A stretch of 64,000 nucleotides of DNA from Cyclaneusma minus (GCA_037179335.1 JAKZHN010000022.1:1-64000); one strand, 5' to 3'; shown: positions 1 through 11,333, counted from the stretch's first letter. Notes: generated by a model not told the origin, from the sequence alone. Made by a program: numbers and translations.

Positions 1-1497
1 ATGGAGGGCGGGCTTAATTCTATTATGTTTAATAAGAGCAGACATATTATAGCTAATAATAATGTATTTGTTAAAGGGTTGGGATAGGGGGTAAATATAG
101 TATTGAAGCGAGTAATAAACCTTTTATAGTTTGAGGAAAATCCAAATATCACTAAAATTCTTTACTCCTTTTTCCACCGCCAAGCGCCCTGCGGGGCTTG
201 GCAATAAGGAGCAAAAAGCTTTAGTGCTCTCTGGATTTCCCCCTGCGCTCATCGGGCTTGCTTCGCTCTCATGACCTTCCTTATGCTCGATCTCAATACG
301 GGTTGCTGCACAATATATTCGAACTCCCTTATTGCTTTTCTAATCTCCGCCATGCTCCGCGTCTAGATGGGTTGCTTCGGCCAGTGGCCTTTCGGGGGAA
401 CCTTGGGCTAGCTGTATAGCGGCAATAAGTGGATCGGCCGGATAATTGCTATGCGGGAATATTAAAAACTGGCCAACGGGTCCTTGCTAGCTATGCGGAA
501 ATCTCTGCCTGGCGGCGCTGAGATGTTTCATACAGCCACGGGTTTGCCTTCGGCGGTCCAGAGCATGAAACACACTGGTGGGCTGCTCCGCGGACGCGAA
601 ACTCGATTACTGAGATGTTGAGCTGAAGTCAACCAGTTTTGTTCTCGTTCGGGAAAGTCCAATCTTCTAGTATAGCAAATGCGGCGGGCTGGGCGTTGTT
701 TGCGACCAGTCGACTGGATTTCGTCTTTAATTTGAATATTTTTTGCCTCTTGTGCCCTGTGCCGTATTTCTGGGCTGTGATGAGTTTGCGATACTGAATG
801 GTTAGCGGCAGTGACTTTATAACCGGTATCGTATAGTAAATCATAAATGATTCGATGACCTGGGAAACACTCCCGGTCTTTAGCCCAAAATTAAAGATGG
901 GAAGTCTTTGCTAATCCAGCTATGGTTCAAGCAATCTGGAGAATTGGAAACGACCAAGTGAAATTCTACTCAAGAACTATGTCCATCTGACGAGCTGCCA
1001 TACCACCATGCTGGAGAATGCGTCGATGAAACTTTTTTTTCGCCGGACTTGCTGAATCGGAGAGTTGCTATTCACGCTGGCTGGCTGAGACTTGAGAGAC
1101 GAGTGGAATTGGGTGCTGTAAAAGTCGGACGGCTCGAAAAAGCGATAGACGGGATGACTGGAGAAGCTATTATATCAGCATTGTGTCCTCACGAGACGAC
1201 AGAAAACCTGTCCAGCAACCTCAAATGTCCCCCAACTCAAGCGGATAATCTTCTTGTGGTAGAAATTAGAAAAATCGACAAAAAATACTTAAAATATTTG
1301 CACGAGAGATCAGAAAGCACTGTTGGAACAAGCTGCAAAGCCAGTCCAAGAAAATTGAGCACATCCAGTCTCTGATATGTCGTACTGTCTGAAATACAAC
1401 TGACATGAGAAATAAAGCCAGAGCCAGAAATCAGAACATCAATGTCGACAAAGCAAGTACTCTCTTTCAAATCATTGGGGATCATTCATCAATCCGC
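1..1497. other. Gene-free left edge with repeats
   Basis: No credible gene is seen. Open frames here are short and lack recognisable domains. The first 600 bases hold several hairpin-forming stretches, including the fold-back at 135-242 and a smaller pair at about 526-573. The stretch from about 840 to 1497 shows nothing recognisable and includes the 3' flank of the hydrolase gene on the minus strand. Confidence 0.5.
135..242. repeat. Fold-back inverted repeat
   Basis: The arm at 135-168 is an imperfect reverse complement of the arm at 208-242, and between them a perfect 7-bp stem (GCCAAGC at 179-185 and GCTTGGC at 196-202) closes the structure. Most arm differences are transitions, with the left arm more AT-rich. 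It could be a small fold-back or MITE-like relic; no target duplication was identified. Confidence 0.55.
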
Positions 1498-2640
1498 TCA
1501 AGCCTTCACACCACTCTCAAAGTCCTTCAAAAATATCCACCTCCCTTTTTCCTGCCAGCCCCCCAACTTTTCAGCATCTACAGCCTTCGGGAACAAGTCC
1601 ACCACATCCAGCAAAGTAGCATCATGGGCAAATACTACCAGAACTTCTGGCTGAGCATCCGCCTCCTGTAGCTTTCCAACAGTCTCAACGGTCTTGTCAA
1701 CGTCATGCGCAATACCCTTCCCATCTGGTAGTCTCGCGATGTCGTAGAATGGCCGGGTCCTATCCACCTCGTTCCCATTTCCCTTCTTCGGGAGCAAGTC
1801 ATCAAACAGACTGCCGGGGCAAACGGACCGAGACTTGAATGGAGAGGGCTCAATCTTGTCTGGAAGTGGCAGATATTGACTGGGGCGGAATTCACCTCCA
1901 TGATGGACAGCATCACCACCCATGAACACAAACTTCTCTCCCACGCGCGCTAGACCACACATGTGACCGACGGCATGGCCGGGTGAGTCAAGCAAATAGA
2001 AACTCCCATCCCCGTAGTAGTCGAATGCGTCAAAGCGGCCAATTTTTAACCCATCAAACTTGATCTCTCGCAGCTCGCGGCCCTTGTAATCAGACTCCAA
2101 GATGGGACAGTTCTCGTTCTCCGGGTAGCCAGGCGTGAAGGCCGATTTGAAGCCAGGACCAACAACCAAGGCGGTACTGGAAGGGAAGCGAGAAGGATCA
2201 CCAGTATGGTCCCAATGGTAGTGACTCCAGATGATGGCTTCAATGCCCTCGATGTTGAAGCCATTTCTCTCAAGCTGGGAACGGACATCCTCTTGCACTG
2301 TGACATTCCAACCGCGTTCATCAAGCCTCTTCACGATACTAGGAGGTAGGTTTTTAGCATCTTTGCGGACGCCGAGGTCGAAAAGCAGGGAACGGGTTGG
2401 ATGATCAGCGTGAGTGATGAGGAAGGAGAACGCCGGGCCGGAAAAGGTGTCAAAGTCTCCAATTTGCTTGATATCGGTGTTGGCTGGTGTGACGAAGGGT
2501 TCAAGAGGGATTCCATCGATTTGAGAGGTGGTGTCGATGATGTGAACATTGACGGAAGAGGAGGACGAGGGGATGTTGAGATCCGGTGGGGGAGCAGCTG
2601 CCATTGTGATGAAGAATGCCGAATGATGGGGATGATACAA
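1498..2640 (-). CDS. Metallo-beta-lactamase-fold hydrolase
   Basis: A single-exon gene of 380 codons for a metallo-beta-lactamase superfamily hydrolase. The diagnostic motif SHYHWDHTGD lies at residues 139-148, giving metal ligands H140, H142, D144 and H145; later SPGHAVGHM and a GGDAVHHGG stretch supply further ligand candidates. The overall pattern resembles fungal proteins related to N-acyl homoserine lactonases, but substrate cannot be told from sequence. No signal peptide is obvious, so it is probably cytosolic. A second methionine at residue 13 (MAAAPPPDLN) is an equally plausible start. The gene points away from the phosphoribosyltransferase gene, sharing a 0.8-kb upstream region with it. 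Confidence 0.85.
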   Translation of the reverse strand: MYHPHHSAFFITMAAAPPPDLNIPSSSSSVNVHIIDTTSQIDGIPLEPFVTPANTDIKQIGDFDTFSGPAFSFLITHADHPTRSLLFDLGVRKDAKNLPPSIVKRLDERGWNVTVQEDVRSQLERNGFNIEGIEAIIWSHYHWDHTGDPSRFPSSTALVVGPGFKSAFTPGYPENENCPILESDYKGRELREIKFDGLKIGRFDAFDYYGDGSFYLLDSPGHAVGHMCGLARVGEKFVFMGGDAVHHGGEFRPSQYLPLPDKIEPSPFKSRSVCPGSLFDDLLPKKGNGNEVDRTRPFYDIARLPDGKGIAHDVDKTVETVGKLQEADAQPEVLVVFAHDATLLDVVDLFPKAVDAEKLGGWQEKGRWIFLKDFESGVKA

Positions 2641-3427
2641 GATGGGCTGTACGATCGAAGCCAGAAAACTAAAAACTAGAAAGTAGAAAGTAGGAAAGAA
2701 TCAGACAGTAGTGAAGACTGGAATTGAGTATTTATCTCTAGGCAGTCCTGAGAAGTCGCTTAGAGGAATGCGGAGCTGCGGAGTACCGCTACATCATCCC
2801 CGCTACTTACATCATATGGAGCTAAGATTGTGCTTTTGGCACCACACTCGCAGGTCCATGTCCTTGAAGATCTGGGGATAAACATGGGCGATGGGATTGT
2901 TGGGCACCCTTTCCTCTTTCTCAACCCCCGAGAGAACCCTCAAGCCAACGAATAACCCGGTTCTGAAGAGAGACGTGCTTGAAGCCGCGGAGTGGAGTTC
3001 CACCATCGACTGTGACCCTGTCGAAGAGCCTGTTGCCTAGGAGGCATCCAGAATCGCACTGTTTTGTCAGCAACTGTGGGATCGAGGGTGCCGAGATTGC
3101 CAAGCAGTGAGTTGAGTCGTCATCTGGAGTGATCTCAAACACCTCCGACAATTCACGCCGCTGAAGTGTTTTGAAGAAGTCGACGAAGCGAAGCTGTCCT
3201 CGCTGTACAACTTCACATGGAAGCGACGGGACGGAAAATAGGCGACTTCCTAGCGCGGGGCTGATGGTGGGGGTGGCCTGCTATCTCGATTGTGGGGGAG
3301 GCGTCAAAAAAAGTTCCGCAGCCTCGAGCAACTTGAATTTCGCAAAACAGATCTGCTCTCTTCGAAAATCCTCCCAGCTTCTTTGCTTTTTCATTCTGCG
3401 TTGCTTCTTACAGTCAAATCTGTCAAG
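2641..3427. other. Divergent intergenic region
   Basis: Shared upstream region of the minus-strand hydrolase and the plus-strand phosphoribosyltransferase. Pyrimidine-rich stretches before 3428 are typical of a fungal core promoter and leader. No gene or clear binding site was recognised. Confidence 0.4.
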
Positions 3428-4369
3428 ATGGTTGAGAAAGTCTACGTGACCTACAACGAGGTGAGCAAGCGTCGAGTCCTCGAACCCCCACTACTCGAGT
3501 TCCCCTGTGCAGAAACATCGTCCGACTTCACCAAGATCACTGAACACAACATCTGATTTCCTCCGACAGGTCCACAAACTCTGCCAGGCCTCCGCGCAAA
3601 AGATCCTCAATGACTTCCAACCTCAACTCATGATCGCCATCGGCGGCGGAGGCTACGTCCCTGCACGCATGCTCCGATCCTTCCTCAAGACCCCCGGCTC
3701 TCCCAACATCCCCATTCAAGCCATCGGCCTCTCCCTCTACGAGCAGATCCCCCAGAACGGCCCTCCTACTCCCGGCGAAGTCGAAGTACCAGGAACCAAG
3801 GTCACCAGAACACAATGGCTCGACTTGAGCAGCTTGGGAGAGATGCAGGGACTGATCGGCAAGAGGATTTTGATCGTCGATGAGGTTGACGACACGAGAA
3901 CCACTCTGGAATATGCCGTCAAGGAGTTGGAGAAGGATGTTGAAATTGCGAGGCAGAAGCTGGGTGTCGAGGGAGAGACCAAGTTTTCCATCTTCGTTCT
4001 ACACGTACGTGTTTCGTGAATTACTTCTCCCTTGAGCTTAACTGGTTTCTCAAGTTCTCAAGTGCTTCAACTCGGTCGTTTGATCTCGGGGGCAAGCCCC
4101 CTGAACCCCCAGACGCTGCGCTGGCTTGACCCTCACTTGCCTCTCACCGCTTCTCCCTTCAACTGGACTTGGCGGACTCTACTAACTTGCAACAGAACAA
4201 GGACAAGACGAAGAAGGGAACCCTTCCTCAATCCATGATGGATGAGGGCCGATACTTGGCAGCGAAGACGGTTGGCGATGTGTGGATCTGCTACCCCTGG
4301 GAGGCAACGGACATCGACGAGCATGATGAGTGCGCAAGGAAGCAGCATGCCGCCGCCTCTGAGTCGTGA
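3428..4369 (+). CDS. xpt1: Xanthine/guanine phosphoribosyltransferase (Xpt1-like)
   Basis: Purine salvage enzyme that transfers phosphoribose from PRPP to xanthine and probably guanine, expected in the cytosol. Three exons, 3428-3460, 3570-4004 and 4196-4369, joined by GT-AG introns at phase 0, give 213 residues, close to the yeast Xpt1 length. The first exon encodes only MVEKVYVTYNE, a start typical of this family. The PRPP-binding loop ILIVDEVDDTRTT is at about residues 110-122, and IAIGGGGYVPARML near residue 34 forms the other part of the nucleotide site. The C-terminal exon has WICYPWEATDIDEHD, also typical. The second intron (191 nt) is unusually long because it carries a 70-nt repeat found again 1 kb downstream. 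Confidence 0.92.
4057..4126 (+). repeat. Dispersed repeat, copy A, inside intron 2 of xpt1
   Basis: Seventy bases that match 5065-5134 with about 8 mismatches. The core contains the perfect palindrome GGGGGCAAGCCCCC followed by TGAACCCCC. It lies wholly inside the second xpt1 intron, between donor 4005 and acceptor 4195. Confidence 0.8.
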
Positions 4370-5386
4370 GGATCACGATTCGCTGATTCACGGTGACGAC
4401 GGGCTGCTAGGGGCCGTGATGACGGAGATGCCGTGATGATGGAGGGTTTCTGGAAGCGATACATATGGAAGCGCTGCATTTTGAAGCGCACAAAAAGCGA
4501 TGATTACATGATCTTTTCAAGGTCTCCACCTGGTGGTACTGCAAATTCCACAGCTAATTACATACACGTAGCTGATACCATAGCTAATACAAAAGCGAGG
4601 GGCGTTTCTCTTGCCAGGCACTCTGATATGCCATTGATCAAGATCTCTCCGAGCCTAATCATGGCGACGGCATCTGATAATGATGATGTGCTTCTTATTT
4701 GCACTCTCGGTGTTTTCGAGAGTACAGTGAGACGATAACAACTAGGATATCAGCGTTCTCTTCTCACGAGGTCGACTAAATCTACTCAGTGCGGCCCGAT
4801 ATTTCCATGGCGCCAACACGGATAGAAAATATAAATCTCTCGTTTTTGGGGATATCCGTAATGGCTTGAGATATTTCGGATCACCGGATGACCTGGATTC
4901 GGAAATTGAACTGGGCACTGGCAACTGCAGGTCCTATACAAGTTCTGTTCGCCTCACTGAGAGTGGCCTGTATAAAGAGTCGGCTGATGGGAATGCAGGC
5001 TTTCTTCGTCTAAAAGGGCGTCGAGTTCTTTATCGAGACACCAAATGGTGCCATCGACAAAACATCTCAAGTGCTTCAGCGTGGTCGTTTGAATTCGGGG
5101 GCAAGCCCCCTGAACCCCCGGACACTGCACTGGCTCGCAAGGGGCGGAAGATCTCGCTAAGTGCTTGGATTATTTCGAGTGACGGGAGGTCGAATCCACA
5201 CCGAAGCGCCATCATCTCATGCCCATGCCATATATCATGACGATGCCTGTGACAAGAGTTTCGGAATTGTGTACACACAAAAGTAATGTACAGACGCCAA
5301 GTCTATGACCATGAACGCCGCCAGATGCACGCAAATATGATACAATTCCATGTCGACTACAGTCATCGCTCTGAGACATAACACCA
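4370..5386. other. Intergenic region between xpt1 and COX14-like gene
   Basis: Convergent 3' flanks of two genes. No coding potential recognised. The one notable feature is copy B of the dispersed repeat at 5065-5134. Confidence 0.4.
5065..5134 (+). repeat. Dispersed repeat, copy B
   Basis: Second copy of the 70-nt repeat found in xpt1 intron 2, in the same orientation, about 89 percent identical by hand count. Six of the eight or so differences are at CG-rich or transition positions. It is not inside any recognised gene. Confidence 0.8.
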
Positions 5387-6400
5387 TCACCGCCCCGTCA
5401 AAGAAGACCACCAGCTCTTCCCCTTTTCCGCCTTCGTCTCTGCTTGATTACTGGCCTCGGTCTCAAGGCCCAACTTATCCAACATACCCCCAGCCATCTG
5501 CCTCTCCTTCTCCTCTTCGACAAACTCTTTTCTCTTTTCTTCCACAGCCTTCAAGATACCACTTCCACTCTCCTTGACCTCTTCTTTCTCCTCTTCCCAT
5601 ACGGCCCTCACTCTCGCATCTGGGCTCTCTTCCTTCTTCAAGCCGCTGAAGAGCCATTCGCGACTCTTCTTCAGGACACCCTCTTTCTTCTCCGGCACAG
5701 GCTCGACTTCCTTCTTCTCGCCGGTCCATGGATCTGGCGCATAGTCCTTCTCGCCTCTCTTCGCCTTTGCCTCCCTGACAGCGGCATCAATGGCTGCCTC
5801 CTTCCTCAGTATCTCCATCTGTGCCTCACTGGCTGTGCCTTCGCGGAAAGCTGCTTGTGCAGCTGCCAGCATGGCCTTTTGCTCGATGAAGTATTGAGTG
5901 CGCTTGCGTCTGTTGTACAGCATCATGTCGACGAGAGAGTATACCGTCACCACAGTGGCCACACCTGTTCAGCCAGTCCAATTAGCAGGAATCCTGACAA
6001 TGATCTCAACTCCCGGCAGATTCCACGCCCCAGCAAAGTATCCCAGCACCCAGAGAAGTGACAGTGGAAGCATACCCGTGAATCCAATCAATGACAGCGC
6101 TGTAAACCTATGCGCTCGATCTGCCCAGCGACGACCCTTGGTGACCAGATTATCAAAAGTCGACACCTTCTCCTCTTTTGCCTTCTGCGCCGCCGCTCTC
6201 AGTCGTTTCACTTTCTCCTGCGGCGTCTCGCCTGGTGGGCCAGGATTCCGCGGCGGTAACCTCGGAGTAGCGCCATTCATGTTGGCAGGATGTGAAGGCG
6301 AAGGGGCTTTGTAGGCGGCCGAGGGGCCAGTGGACGTGAAGCGCGTTGCATCAGCTGCTGAGCGCGCCATTTCGTTCCAATCTTTTTGTGGCCGGGCCAA
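5387..6400 (-). CDS. COX14-like cytochrome c oxidase assembly protein
   Basis: Probable mitochondrial inner-membrane protein with the fungal COX14-type cytochrome oxidase assembly domain. Two exons on the minus strand, 6400-6076 and 5964-5387, separated by a 111-nt GT-AG intron at phase 1, give 300 residues. The splice restores the conserved stretch ALSLIGFTGVATVVTVYSL, a single membrane segment at about residues 99-117, followed directly by MMLYNRRKR. The N-terminal part carries PPGETPQEKVKRLRAAAQKA, which I recall as typical of fungal members. The C-terminal half is charged and probably coiled-coil, longer than the yeast protein. Assignment rests on remembered family pattern rather than a search. 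Confidence 0.72.
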
Positions 6401-6962
6401 TTGACAGCGCGGAAGACAGTGGCTATCGGTGCAGGGCGTGGAAGGCTAGTTGAGAGCTTCCATATGGGAGGACGCGATTGAGGGAGTCGAGGAATCGTCA
6501 AAAGCGGCGGAGTCGTGAAGGGAACTTTTCGCAGCTTCAGGAGATTTTTCGAGATGGACTGATGCTTCGGATCCATGATGCTCGGAATTCTGTTAGCGGC
6601 GCGGCCGATTCCGCCGCCGCGTCCTCGCATTCGTATTCCGCAAGGCTGCACTTGTCTTCTGTCGTCATCGCACACTTTTTGTCACATCTGCATGTGCACG
6701 TCGAGTCCGCGCTGCTGAATTTCGATGCGTGAACCAGTCGCGATAATATACATGAACAGAATACGACACCTCAGAGGAAGCAGCTGACAATCGGTCACTG
6801 CTCTGCCATTTCGGCCCCTTTGTGCCGGCCGGTTGGCCTCATCCGCTCGTTGTGTTCCCATGGCCTGAGCCTCACTTTCAATGCACACGACAGTCGATAG
6901 CGACACGATCAAAGGGACTCGAATGAAGTAACGCCATCTTCCACCAACATGCCCACGACATC
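6401..6962. promoter_or_regulatory. Divergent promoter region
   Basis: Shared 562-bp upstream region of the COX14-like gene (-) and the unknown gene at 6963 (+). No specific site recognised. Confidence 0.35.
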
Positions 6963-7961
6963 ATGGCTTCCAATCATAATCCCAACGCTGTTCCAGACCT
7001 GAAGTCCGTCCTCGCAACTCTGCAGTCTTTGGCTGCTCAGAACAACTCCACAGGACAGAACCACGCCCCAAGTCAGAACTATGCCCCAAGCCAAAACTAT
7101 GCTCCAAGTCAGCCCCACGCTCAAAGCCAGAACTACGGTCCAAGTCAGAACCAGTACGCAAGTCAGAGCCAGCCCTACAGCGCTCCTCCTGCTCAGCAGT
7201 ATCCTCGGCAGTATGCCCAGCAATACGCTCCAGATCCCCGTCTACAGAGCCGTCCACATACATCTGAACAATCAAGGCCGAAATCTGCCACTTCTACGCC
7301 TCCGCCTCAATCGGTCGATGCGACTACAATCACAGAGTGGTCCGCGGGGCTACGACATGTAACGAAGCTGGTGGCTAGGAACGAGACGATTCTGGACCAG
7401 ATCAGAAAGATGATGAAGGTGCAGAATGAACACGAGGAACAATGGTGGGCTGGAAGGCTAGCACTCGTCGCAAAACAGGAGGCGAGGGCTGAGGGACAGA
7501 AGAAACTGGATGAAATGCTGTGAGTTGGCGTTCGCCTGTCTCCTGAACATACTCTACATCTTGCTTTTACCATCTGCAGTCCCTACCAACATTGGGAGTT
7601 GAGCGGGGTGTAAGCTCGATCCTGGAACATATGCTGATTTTGCCATTCGTAACACAGAAAAGCAGTCGGAAGCACAGCCACCAGTGGCCCCACAAAGACG
7701 AATCCCAAAGAGCTGATGGAGGAGATGAAGGCCTTCGATACCAAGGTTTACGGTGCACAGGTCGAGATGGTCAAGCAAATGGCTGCAAAGATGGCAACCA
7801 TGGGCATACCTTTCTTCGGGACGAAACCAGAGCTCGTGAGGCCGAAGGACGATGTTGCGGGTCCAGAGGATGAGAAAAAGAAGGGAACGGTGAGTGAGAA
7901 AGAGTTACAGGAGCTGCAGAGGAAGATGCTAGAGCTTCTCGAGGATTTGGCTAAGGATTGA
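6963..7961 (+). CDS. Uncharacterised protein with APSQNY repeats
   Basis: Not recognised. Two exons, 6963-7519 and 7658-7961, are joined by a 138-nt GT-AG intron at phase 2 to give 286 residues; an alternative acceptor at 7579 breaks the frame. Residues about 30-90 are glutamine-, proline- and serine-rich with tandem hexapeptides of the type NYAPSQ, encoded by an 18-nt tandem repeat. The middle (ITEWSAGLRHVTKLVARNETILDQIRKMM) and the C-terminal VSEKELQELQRKMLELLEDLAKD look helical and possibly coiled-coil. There is no signal peptide or membrane segment. Good frame continuity and a normal intron support a real gene. Function unknown. Confidence 0.7.
7062..7151 (+). repeat. 18-nt coding tandem repeat
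   Basis: About five degenerate units of the type CCCAAGTCAGAACTATGC encode the NYAPSQ hexapeptides of the protein starting at 6963. The reading frame is preserved because the unit is a multiple of three. Confidence 0.7.
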
Positions 7962-9041
7962 AGGTGATGTTCAGGCTATCCCGAGACCGGACTATGCAAC
8001 TTACAATGATTTTCAAGTTCAAAGACATCCGCTTGTGTGTTTCCCTGCCATGATCCGTCCAGCACTTGTGTCAACATCCTCTGCATGGGAGCGTCAAAGA
8101 CCATAAGTGAAAATCTGCGGCTTTGTGACTTGTGAAGGGCAGCGGAAGAAAACTCCGTCGACAACATGCGGGAAATGGCTGACTCCTCAGATATGAGTCG
8201 ACGAGACTTGGAAGACAGCGGACCATGCCCTCGTCATCTAATGAAATATTCCGGTACACTTCCTTCCAATCAAGCTACTTGTACCCGTCCTAGTCACTTC
8301 TTCCTATCCTGGTTATTTCAATTTCTTGGGGTATTTCTGGATGTTCTTACTTATTTCGAATGCTTCCAATTATTTGGGATCTGGAGGGTTTTATAAATGT
8401 AATTTATTTGGAACATTGTCTCGACGGCTTCAACGAGAGAAACCTCAAGACGGCAGGCCGCGGTGCGCCGGTGTAAGTAGGTGGTTTTTGATTTTGTCGG
8501 TTAATTCCAGCTTGTTCACATCGTATCCGTACTAACCAAAAGCTCGCAACACTCTTAACTGCTCCAAGTCCAATTGACGTCGAGGTTTCAGAAGATGCTA
8601 CTTCACCTGGACCCTCTCCCTCTCCCTCTCCTGGAGTCCCGTTCCTTGTACCAACGGCTTGTTGCGAACGCCTGAAGCCCCTTTTTGACATTCAACTCTG
8701 AGGAAACCATCCCACGAACCTGGCACGTTACCCTTTTTGAATCCTATCTCTTTTGCTAACAATATACCGCCTTTTAGCCCCATCATCCGACAACAAACTC
8801 TAGTTTGCGACTCTCGTTCAGCTATTCGCCACAAACCGCTTCTCGAAGACCCTCTCGCTCCGATATATTGTTTGGCTCAGCTTACGACAAAGAGATCCGC
8901 TAGGCCTTCTACAAATCTGCGGGGAATACAGACAAGCGCCGTGATCAGCTACGGGATAAAGCTGATCCTTGTCACTTCTGAAGCCGAGCCGGATGTCACC
9001 AATCATCGGATCTTTTCTTACGTCCAGCAGATCATGAACAC
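7962..9041. other. Intergenic region
   Basis: No gene recognised. Short open frames on both strands look random. It separates the 6963 gene from the broken endonuclease-like gene. Confidence 0.4.
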
Positions 9042-10751
9042 ATGGCGACCGTTCGAGACGCGCCTGGCGAATGGATGGAAGGGCCCATCTGAAAAGCCAT
9101 CCTACAAAGATAGGCATCAGATCAACGAGGTCGACACGCGCAAAAGAAGGCTTCTCCACCTATGATGGCGGGGATGAGTCCAGTCAATGGGGCCAAGCCA
9201 CTCGATAATACCGCAAAACCAACCCCGGATCCCGGCTTCAGGTGCTATGATGAGTCCTATTCAAAGCACGCTCAGCTTCGCGATCGCCCTGAAGCTTTTT
9301 CGGCAGCAGCACAGCGCTACGACGAGTCTGGGGTCTTTTCGCAGTCAAGACCGATAGACTTTGATCCCCCATCTCGACTGCCCCACCATGATGCTCCTGG
9401 ACCATCGCGGTTTGCGAACGCCAATGTCCCCTCTGGTGTATCGCGCTTGGCTCCTTCTGACCTTCCGTTCGGACCCTCACGATATAAGAACTCGAATTTC
9501 TGTCCTGGAGCTTCGCGCTCGGCTGATCCAGTTCCACACCACCGACCCATGCGCCTTGAAAATCGCTCGCTCCGTCAAGCTGACTCCAATTCCCGCCATG
9601 GCCCATGACTTACTCTCCAATCGTCCAGAAAGTCGCCCTGAACTCCAGTACCACGGACACGAATATAAACCCTACGGAGCGTCTTTTTCTACTCATGACG
9701 GCCACACTCAAGAAGATCCACACGCCCATCGCTTTGGTGACCAGCTTCTCGACCAGCCTCCTCGTCGTCCGTATTATCCCGAAGATCCCTCACATGAGCG
9801 AATGCCAATACAGGAGCCACCCATCCGTGCACGAGCTTCCGATGAGTTAACCCGGGCTCGTCATGACCAGACCAAAGCGCCCGAGTCTCTTGATCGTCAG
9901 CAGGGCTGACATTATGCCCACCATGATGTGCCAGTTCCACCCAACATGTCCAATCGATTCGCACTGAATACAAGCGCAAGCTCACTTCGACAATCGCCCT
10001 CTCCGCTCTCCCTCACCACCTCGCGGCCGCCAGGTCGAGGACCAACACTTTCCCGACCCAGGCGGTCTGCATTCCCGTCGTCCCCTGTCCCCTGTTAACG
10101 AGACTCAGCCTGATTACCTGGACTGCGAGGCACCCGAGTTTGACATCGACGAGGATAAACGTGACTGGTTAGATGAATTCACCTTGGAGGCACGCACCTG
10201 GCATGAAAGAGAGCTCGAATTCTCCGGCCTGACGCCCGACCATGAGGCGTCATGCGTGTTGGTGACCGAGGATCTTCGCGGAATCGGTGGACCTCTCGAC
10301 CTACAGCAAGCGATCTTGGCGATACAAGTCGACGACGATACCTGGAACAGGCTTCCAACAGTCTACATTCGCGGGAAGCATTTCCCTCGCGGAAGGGTTA
10401 TTGCATGGCTTTCTGAGACTACCGTTCGATGCGAGGATACATGGAGACATACCGTTGATGCCGAAAGACACAACATCGATCTCGCCAACCGCCTGGAGAC
10501 TTCGCACTTGTGTGGCTACCCTTCATGTGAGTTGAAAGCGCATACGTGCTTAGAGACCCACACCCAGAATATGGCAAGATTACACTACCACCAGAGAGCC
10601 AGACAGGACCGAGCTGCTGGTAGGCCTTTCGCAGCGCAATGTACCCATCACGACCCGCCGTGCCTTCTCCACCAAGGGGCTCTCGCTCCGGAAGAAGTTC
10701 TCAACATCATGCACTCGGTCTCCGTCCCGGACCAAGCCGGTTTGATGTTGG
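9042..10751 (+). pseudogene. Broken gene with His-Cys box endonuclease-like domain (5' part)
   Basis: Coding-like sequence in changing frames. A frame beginning MATVRDAPGEW at 9042 is stopped at 9090, resumes near 9150, runs to a stop at 9606, continues one frame over to a TGA at 9907, and continues again until about 10090, where it must shift into the frame open from 9968 to the gap. The last part holds SHLCGYPSCELKAH (near 10500) followed by THTQNMARLHYH and CTHHDPPCL, matching the His-Cys box zinc site of I-PpoI-type endonucleases: the H of SHLC and the N of TQN sit where the catalytic His98 and Asn119 of I-PpoI lie. Upstream is low-complexity and proline-rich. Frameshifts could be real decay or sequencing error beside a poor-quality gap. 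Confidence 0.6.
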
Positions 10752-10752
10752 T

Positions 10753-10839
<87 letters not shown>

Positions 10840-11333
10840 CGGGGGGGGGGCGGGGCGGGGGNNNNNNNNNNNNNNNNNNNNNNNNNNNNNNNNNNNNNNN
10901 NNNNNNNNNNNNNNNNNNNNNNNNNNNNNNNNNNNNNNNNNNNNNNNNNNNNNNNNNNNNNNNNNNNNNNNNNNNNNNNNNNNNNNNNNNNNNNNNNNNN
11001 NNNNNNNNNNNNNNNNNNNNNNNNNNNNNNNNNNNNNNNNNNNNNNNNNNNNNNNNNNNNNNNNNNNNNNNNNNNNNNNNNNNNNNNNNNNNNNNNNNNN
11101 NNNNNNNNNNNNNNNNNNNNNNNNNNNNNNNNNNNNNNNNNNNNNNNNNNNNNNNNNNNNNNNNNNNNNNNNNNNNNNNNNNNNNNNNNNNNNNNNNNNN
11201 NNNNNNNNNNNNNNNNNNNNNNNNNNNCACCGGGGCTAGGCCTCCGTTATATTTAGTAAAAAAATTGCACCGGTTCCCCGCCCCGTCCCACGCGGGTTTT
11301 TTTTTGGGGCCCCCCCCCCCCCCCCCCCCCAAA
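10752..11333. other. Assembly gap with artefactual homopolymer edges
   Basis: A run of about 90 G precedes 366 unresolved bases (10862-11227). After the gap come low-complexity stretches including a T run followed by a long C run near 11311-11330. Such homopolymers look like low-quality read ends, not genome sequence, so the encoded polyglycine is not believable. Confidence 0.9.

Noticed and set aside
8737..9165. 142-codon frame upstream of the endonuclease-like gene
   Set aside because: It overlaps in another frame the better coding text beginning at 9042 and has no motif.
10752..10860. Polyglycine-encoding tract in the endonuclease-like gene
   Set aside because: It comes from a homopolymer next to the assembly gap and is almost certainly a sequencing artefact.
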